This document shows, one piece after another, positions 41,236-44,464 of a stretch of DNA of 44,464 bases; the stretch's first letter is position 1, and each line of letters opens with the position of its first letter. The notes beneath the pieces were generated by a model. The model was not told the origin of the DNA. It saw only the letters and a program-made list of their open reading frames with translations, and did no database searches. This DNA comes from Candidatus Aminicenantota bacterium. Its GTDB lineage: Bacteria > Acidobacteriota > Aminicenantia > Aminicenantales > Aminicenantaceae. The stretch is from NCBI GenBank assembly GCA_030612445.1, contig JAUWNW010000006.1, forward strand, positions 1 through 44,464. Reading direction: 5' to 3'. The translations under genes were made by a program, and so were the position numbers.

Positions 41236-43446
41236 TTACAATAATTTAATCTTAATTTTTCTATTTGTTTTCTCAATAAAATTTTCATCCATCATTTTAA
41301 TAATAAACATATATTCCCCTTTGTTGAAACCTTGAAAATTTAATTGAATTATCATGTTTTTTACTTTTGCTTTTTTATTCCATGATTCCTTAATTAGCAC
41401 GCCTTCCGGATTCCCCTGTACTTCTTCCTCCTTTGTTAACTCAAAATAAGGAATTAAATTGACTTTATCCTCGTTTGAGAATACTTGCAGGAATAAATAG
41501 ATGTTTTCGTGAGCGTTGAACTGAGTGGTTCCCATAGGATGAAATCTGAATGTATCCACAGCTAGAGAGCCGTCTTTCATTGAGATAGAAAAAGTTCTAT
41601 CCTTCTTTCCGGTTTCAACCATATGTCCGAAAACAACGCTAGTGATGTCTCCATTTGCAAGCTCATCTAACACCGGGATCTTCATCGTTTGCTCAACAGT
41701 CCCTACTCGATCACTTTCTTCATCATAGAGAGTGAAAATTATATTGTATTGATTTTCATCAAGATGAAGCTTATTCGATCGAGTGTTATATCCGAAAAAC
41801 CGAACTCTGCTCAACCTTTCACGAAAGGACTCTGACAGGTTTATCGGAATATTAAGCTGAGCCTTATACGCTTGTACACCTTGGGGATTATCCACCCAAA
41901 AATGGATTTTGATGATTTTTAATTCCTCATGTGGATCTCCATTGAGAAGCAGGTCTTTTACCGGTAAAGCCAGATTGATCCATAGTATGAATTTTTCTTT
42001 CCCGGCTATAAAAGGCACAGCCCTTGCCTGGAATGAGATATCCTTGAAAAGTCCTGGATTGAAAGATGCGGAGGCAAATAGTAGGGACTCTTTCTGAGCG
42101 CTGGAATAATCATAATAACCTTTGCGGAAGCGGATTTCTATGCCCGGCCTTTTGACCTTAACCTTTAGAGCATGATACTTTTCATCTGCCTTTTTATTCC
42201 GGGGGTAAAAGCTTAATTCATAATAGTAGCTCAGGTCTCGGCTGATTGTTTTGCGGAATTCTTTGAATTTATTCCCACCCTGAAATGCTTCCCCGCCAGT
42301 CTCCTTTGCCAGATATTTTAAATTCGACAACTCATTCTTCTTTATTTCTGCATTCTCATCCCTGTAGAATACTGTATCCCCATATTTCACTTTGCTGAAC
42401 TCACTTACTCCTACAACCCGGGGAAAATTATCATAGGCAATATCCGGCAGAACATGTCTCAGGTAATCATCAGGATTCAAGGTGTAAAATGAAATGTTGA
42501 AACTATTGGCAAAATTGATAAGATCCGCGAAGATATCACTTCCGCCCCGGCGCTTGGTTTTTTGAAGAATCCTGAATGGATCTTTAATTTTCGCTGCTTC
42601 TATTTCTGAGTGGACAGGAGCTGACTGTCGAAAATTATCACTTCGACCTATTTTTAAGGCATCATAAATTGTACTGAACGATAGTGTGGGAAATCCTCCG
42701 CTAATGAATAGCACCGGTTTTCTTCCGGGATAATCTTTTATCGTGTTCATGACGGAAAGAAGATTCGAGATTGTCTTTTCAAAGCGGATACGAGTCTCAT
42801 ATTGATATTGCGCTCTTACTGTTCGCATATAAGCTTTACGCACTTCCGGATCAAGCATGATAATATTTGGAATCGAGAGGGTATCGCTCGCTCTCTCGAT
42901 CCAGATGTTTCCCGATGCTTTCTGAATAGCTTGAGCGATAAGCTGTTTATCTGAAGTCAGGTTTTGAAGGACTTTAATCCCTTCACTTGTACTCAACTCA
43001 AGAATCATGATCTCGTGACCTAAACCAACTAATGAACTTAATGTCTCCGTCAATTCAGGTTTCCGGCGGTCCAGCATTCTCTTTACGGTATTAATAGAAT
43101 CAAAAACGACGAAGAATTTACTTCTTCTTTTTATCACAGTAGGTTGGCCTTTTACTTCCTCTTCCCCTGCCTGTTCCTTCTTCATTGCCTCAACAATCTG
43201 GTAGCTGATAAGATCCAAGGAATTGATTTCGACCTTTTTCCTTTCATCCCAAATTTCAAAATCGTCTTTTGTAAGGTCTGTAATATTTTTTCCTTCTTTG
43301 TCCAATGCGATGACATCCACCAGAACAAGACGGACTGTGACTTTATGCTGCTCCGGTTTTAAAAGATCCAGGTTTTGCTGCTGGATTGAAAAAACAAAAC
43401 TTGAAGCCATTGAAAAAATAAGAAAGAAAAATGTAGATTTTTTCAT
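41236..43446 (-). CDS. Secreted VWFA-related protein, Acidobacteria type (TIGR03436-like)
   Basis: This 736-residue protein has a signal peptide (FFFLIFSMASSFVFS). It continues with VTVRLVLVDVIALDKEGKNITDLTKDDFEIWDE, the domain that precedes VWA-like domains in Acidobacteriota proteins. The VWA part starts FFVVFDSINT; the MIDAS DxSxS is degenerate, so metal binding is doubtful. YYELSFYPRNKKADEKYHAL near residue 410 matches the end of that domain, and a beta-rich C-terminal half follows. I use the ATG at 43446, where the signal peptide begins, rather than 43482. Function unknown; probably an envelope or extracellular protein. Confidence 0.85.
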   Translation of the reverse strand: MKKSTFFFLIFSMASSFVFSIQQQNLDLLKPEQHKVTVRLVLVDVIALDKEGKNITDLTKDDFEIWDERKKVEINSLDLISYQIVEAMKKEQAGEEEVKGQPTVIKRRSKFFVVFDSINTVKRMLDRRKPELTETLSSLVGLGHEIMILELSTSEGIKVLQNLTSDKQLIAQAIQKASGNIWIERASDTLSIPNIIMLDPEVRKAYMRTVRAQYQYETRIRFEKTISNLLSVMNTIKDYPGRKPVLFISGGFPTLSFSTIYDALKIGRSDNFRQSAPVHSEIEAAKIKDPFRILQKTKRRGGSDIFADLINFANSFNISFYTLNPDDYLRHVLPDIAYDNFPRVVGVSEFSKVKYGDTVFYRDENAEIKKNELSNLKYLAKETGGEAFQGGNKFKEFRKTISRDLSYYYELSFYPRNKKADEKYHALKVKVKRPGIEIRFRKGYYDYSSAQKESLLFASASFNPGLFKDISFQARAVPFIAGKEKFILWINLALPVKDLLLNGDPHEELKIIKIHFWVDNPQGVQAYKAQLNIPINLSESFRERLSRVRFFGYNTRSNKLHLDENQYNIIFTLYDEESDRVGTVEQTMKIPVLDELANGDITSVVFGHMVETGKKDRTFSISMKDGSLAVDTFRFHPMGTTQFNAHENIYLFLQVFSNEDKVNLIPYFELTKEEEVQGNPEGVLIKESWNKKAKVKNMIIQLNFQGFNKGEYMFIIKMMDENFIEKTNRKIKIKLL

Positions 43447-43655
43447 TTTTATGAAAATATTTCCTTTTTGCTTTTTTCTCAAATAATTATATGAAAAAAA
43501 AGCAGAGTTGACAAGTAGATTAGTTCCCTAATTCCAGACTTTTCCTTAATTATTAACTTTGCGCTTTTATCAGGAAATGTAAATAATCTTTTCTTTCTTT
43601 TCAAATATATCTACTATTTGAATATCCTTTTATTTTAATATAATTTATGTGTTTT

Positions 43656-43958
43656 TTACTGATGTTGATCGCAATAATAATTATACTCTTCACATGGTGA
43701 TCTCCAATATTCACCTTCGCGACACGAAATTTCCCATATTTGTCTACATTCATCAGCGTCACAATAGGCCGAAATAAGACTGAAATTCTCACAGTCGCGA
43801 GGTTGACCACCACACTCAGCGATACATTCTTGTCGGATTTGCGTTTTACAATATAAACCGGGGCTACAATTAAGTGAATATACTGTACTAACTAGGATAA
43901 TGTTCATTGAAAACAAAATCAACAATAGTAATGCCAAAAAAACCTTTTTTTGTTTCAT
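43656..43958 (-). CDS. Small secreted cysteine-rich protein
   Basis: This 100-residue protein has AGGAGG 9 bases before the ATG, a basic start and a 20-residue hydrophobic segment (LALLLLILFSMNIILVSTVY), then a mature part of about 70 residues with ten cysteines (31, 37, 45, 49, 56, 66, 71, 79, 89, 96). An even number in an exported protein suggests five disulfides. It is acidic and aromatic-rich. No family is recognised. It follows a beta-propeller remnant on the same strand and precedes the VWFA-related gene. Confidence 0.65.
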   Translation of the reverse strand: MKQKKVFLALLLLILFSMNIILVSTVYSLNCSPGLYCKTQIRQECIAECGGQPRDCENFSLISAYCDADECRQIWEISCREGEYWRSPCEEYNYYCDQHQ

Positions 43959-43985
43959 CGATCTTACCTCCTAAAAAAATTAATA

Positions 43986-44312
43986 TTATTCAAAAATACC
44001 AATACTTTGGTCCTTGATCTCTGCTAATATTTTTTCTTTATTACTGATACAAAATATTCCAGATATTTCTTCAGGCATGACTAATAAATCTTTGAAGTTT
44101 CCATCAAGTTCATAGCGATATATTTCATGTCTTTTTTTCATGTTGTTAAAATAAAGTAAATTTAAATTATCATTTTTATCTAAATATCCAGTAAACGGTG
44201 CAATAAATCTCCCTTTTGAGATTGATTTCTTTAGTCTTTTCTTAAAATCAATTAAGAAAAATTCATTATTTATTTTAAATTGATGAATTAATAAATTATG
44301 GTTCATCTCCCA
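43986..44312 (-). pseudogene. 3' remnant of a 6-bladed beta-propeller-like gene
   Basis: The minus-strand frame of about 100 residues reads through FTGYLDKNDNLNLLYFNN, HEIYRYELDGNFKDLLVMP and ISNKEKILAEI, the repeating strand pattern of a propeller blade, and stops at 43986. It has no credible start; the homologous-looking part begins where the transposase end lies (44314). It is probably the C-terminus of a propeller protein cut by a mobile element. Its downstream neighbour is the Cys-rich gene at 28 bases. Confidence 0.4.
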
Positions 44313-44313
44313 T

Positions 44314-44463
44314 TTAGTTGGCAAAAGCCTGAATGATTTTCAGTGAGAAATAGCGGGAATCATGATAACCATAGGCTTTACGTTTAATGACTTTGATTTT
44401 ATTGTTCACTCCTTCCAGTTTACTAGTATGGATCGGGTAATCACAGTGATTGAGGATTCCGTA
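44314..44463 (-). mobile_element. ISL3-family transposase, C-terminal end (partial at window edge)
   Basis: The minus strand encodes about 49 residues ending at a TAA (44314-44316). The segment SKLEGVNNKIKVIKRKAYGY followed by HDSRYFSLKI is the conserved C-terminus of ISL3-type DDE transposases. The rest lies beyond the window. No terminal inverted repeat can be confirmed between the stop and the propeller remnant. Confidence 0.8.
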
Positions 44464-44464
44464 A

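Noticed and set aside
1-44464. CRISPR arrays, tRNA and rRNA genes
   Set aside because: I scanned the intergenic regions and saw no regular spaced repeats, cloverleaf-like sequences or rRNA signature stretches; a tRNA scan and a covariance-model search would be needed to exclude small RNAs.

Overview
The window looks like chromosomal DNA of an anaerobic bacterium from an uncultivated, Acidobacteriota-related lineage; Candidatus Aminicenantes is my best guess. This is inferred from gene content: an Acidobacteria-type VWFA-related secreted protein, a large BNR/sortilin-like secreted protein, remnants of 6-bladed beta-propeller (lipo)proteins, a DUF1684 protein, a menaquinone-type methyltransferase, and an oxygen-defence set typical of anaerobes (rubrerythrin, desulfoferrodoxin, rubredoxin, flavin reductase, PerR). 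Composition is moderately AT-rich with patches of higher GC. I see no rRNA, tRNA or CRISPR array, and no convincing intrinsic terminator.

Layout. 1-243 is an IS91-type transposase remnant, followed by about 600 bases without a gene. 851-4361 is a three-gene phosphonate operon: PEP mutase fused to a cytidylyltransferase, phosphonopyruvate decarboxylase, and phosphonoacetaldehyde reductase. 4405-7652 holds a CPBP protease and an ArnT/PMT-type glycosyltransferase bracketed by two decayed copies of one membrane-protein fragment, plus a second IS91 remnant. 7660-10766 is a minus-strand pair: a receiver-domain protein with a tandem C-terminal repeat, and a PEP/pyruvate-binding protein. 10855-12156 is BrnQ. 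12303-14746 is a metal permease, ferredoxin and cupin operon, facing a NifS-type desulfurase (14751-15911). 16097-18222 holds a VIT1-like membrane protein, a truncated lipoprotein and an AAA/DUF4143 ATPase.

18464-24511 is the redox island: flavodoxin, ferritin-like protein, a mosaic of desulfoferrodoxin and rubrerythrin scraps, truncated ferritin, peroxiredoxin, an unknown membrane protein, rubrerythrin, desulfoferrodoxin, a 52-residue rubredoxin, flavin reductase, PerR with a near-perfect PerR box, and an exported redoxin. A large FAD/Fe-S dehydrogenase follows, split by a frameshift at an A10 tract. Next come an ArsR-controlled permease and thioredoxin-like protein, an opine-dehydrogenase-like gene with an in-frame TAG, a B12-binding mutase-like protein, a UbiE/MenG methyltransferase, an ECF sigma stub, a DUF1684 protein and a tandem universal stress protein. 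The last 8 kb holds the BNR protein, a MarR-controlled FmdB/thioredoxin pair with overlapping divergent promoters, a short hydrophobic ORF with a truncated SecA, the VWFA-related protein, a secreted Cys-rich small protein, a beta-propeller remnant and an ISL3-type transposase end.

Three themes connect the region. First, oxygen, metal and thiol stress genes are grouped under local regulators (PerR, ArsR, MarR) whose operators are readable next to consensus-like sigma-70 promoters. Second, several gene blocks are flanked by imperfect direct repeats of a gene fragment or gene tail, as if blocks were inserted or duplicated by a shared recombination route. Third, many genes are broken (SecA, ferritin, ECF sigma, opine dehydrogenase, transposases, lipoproteins), which points to active decay.
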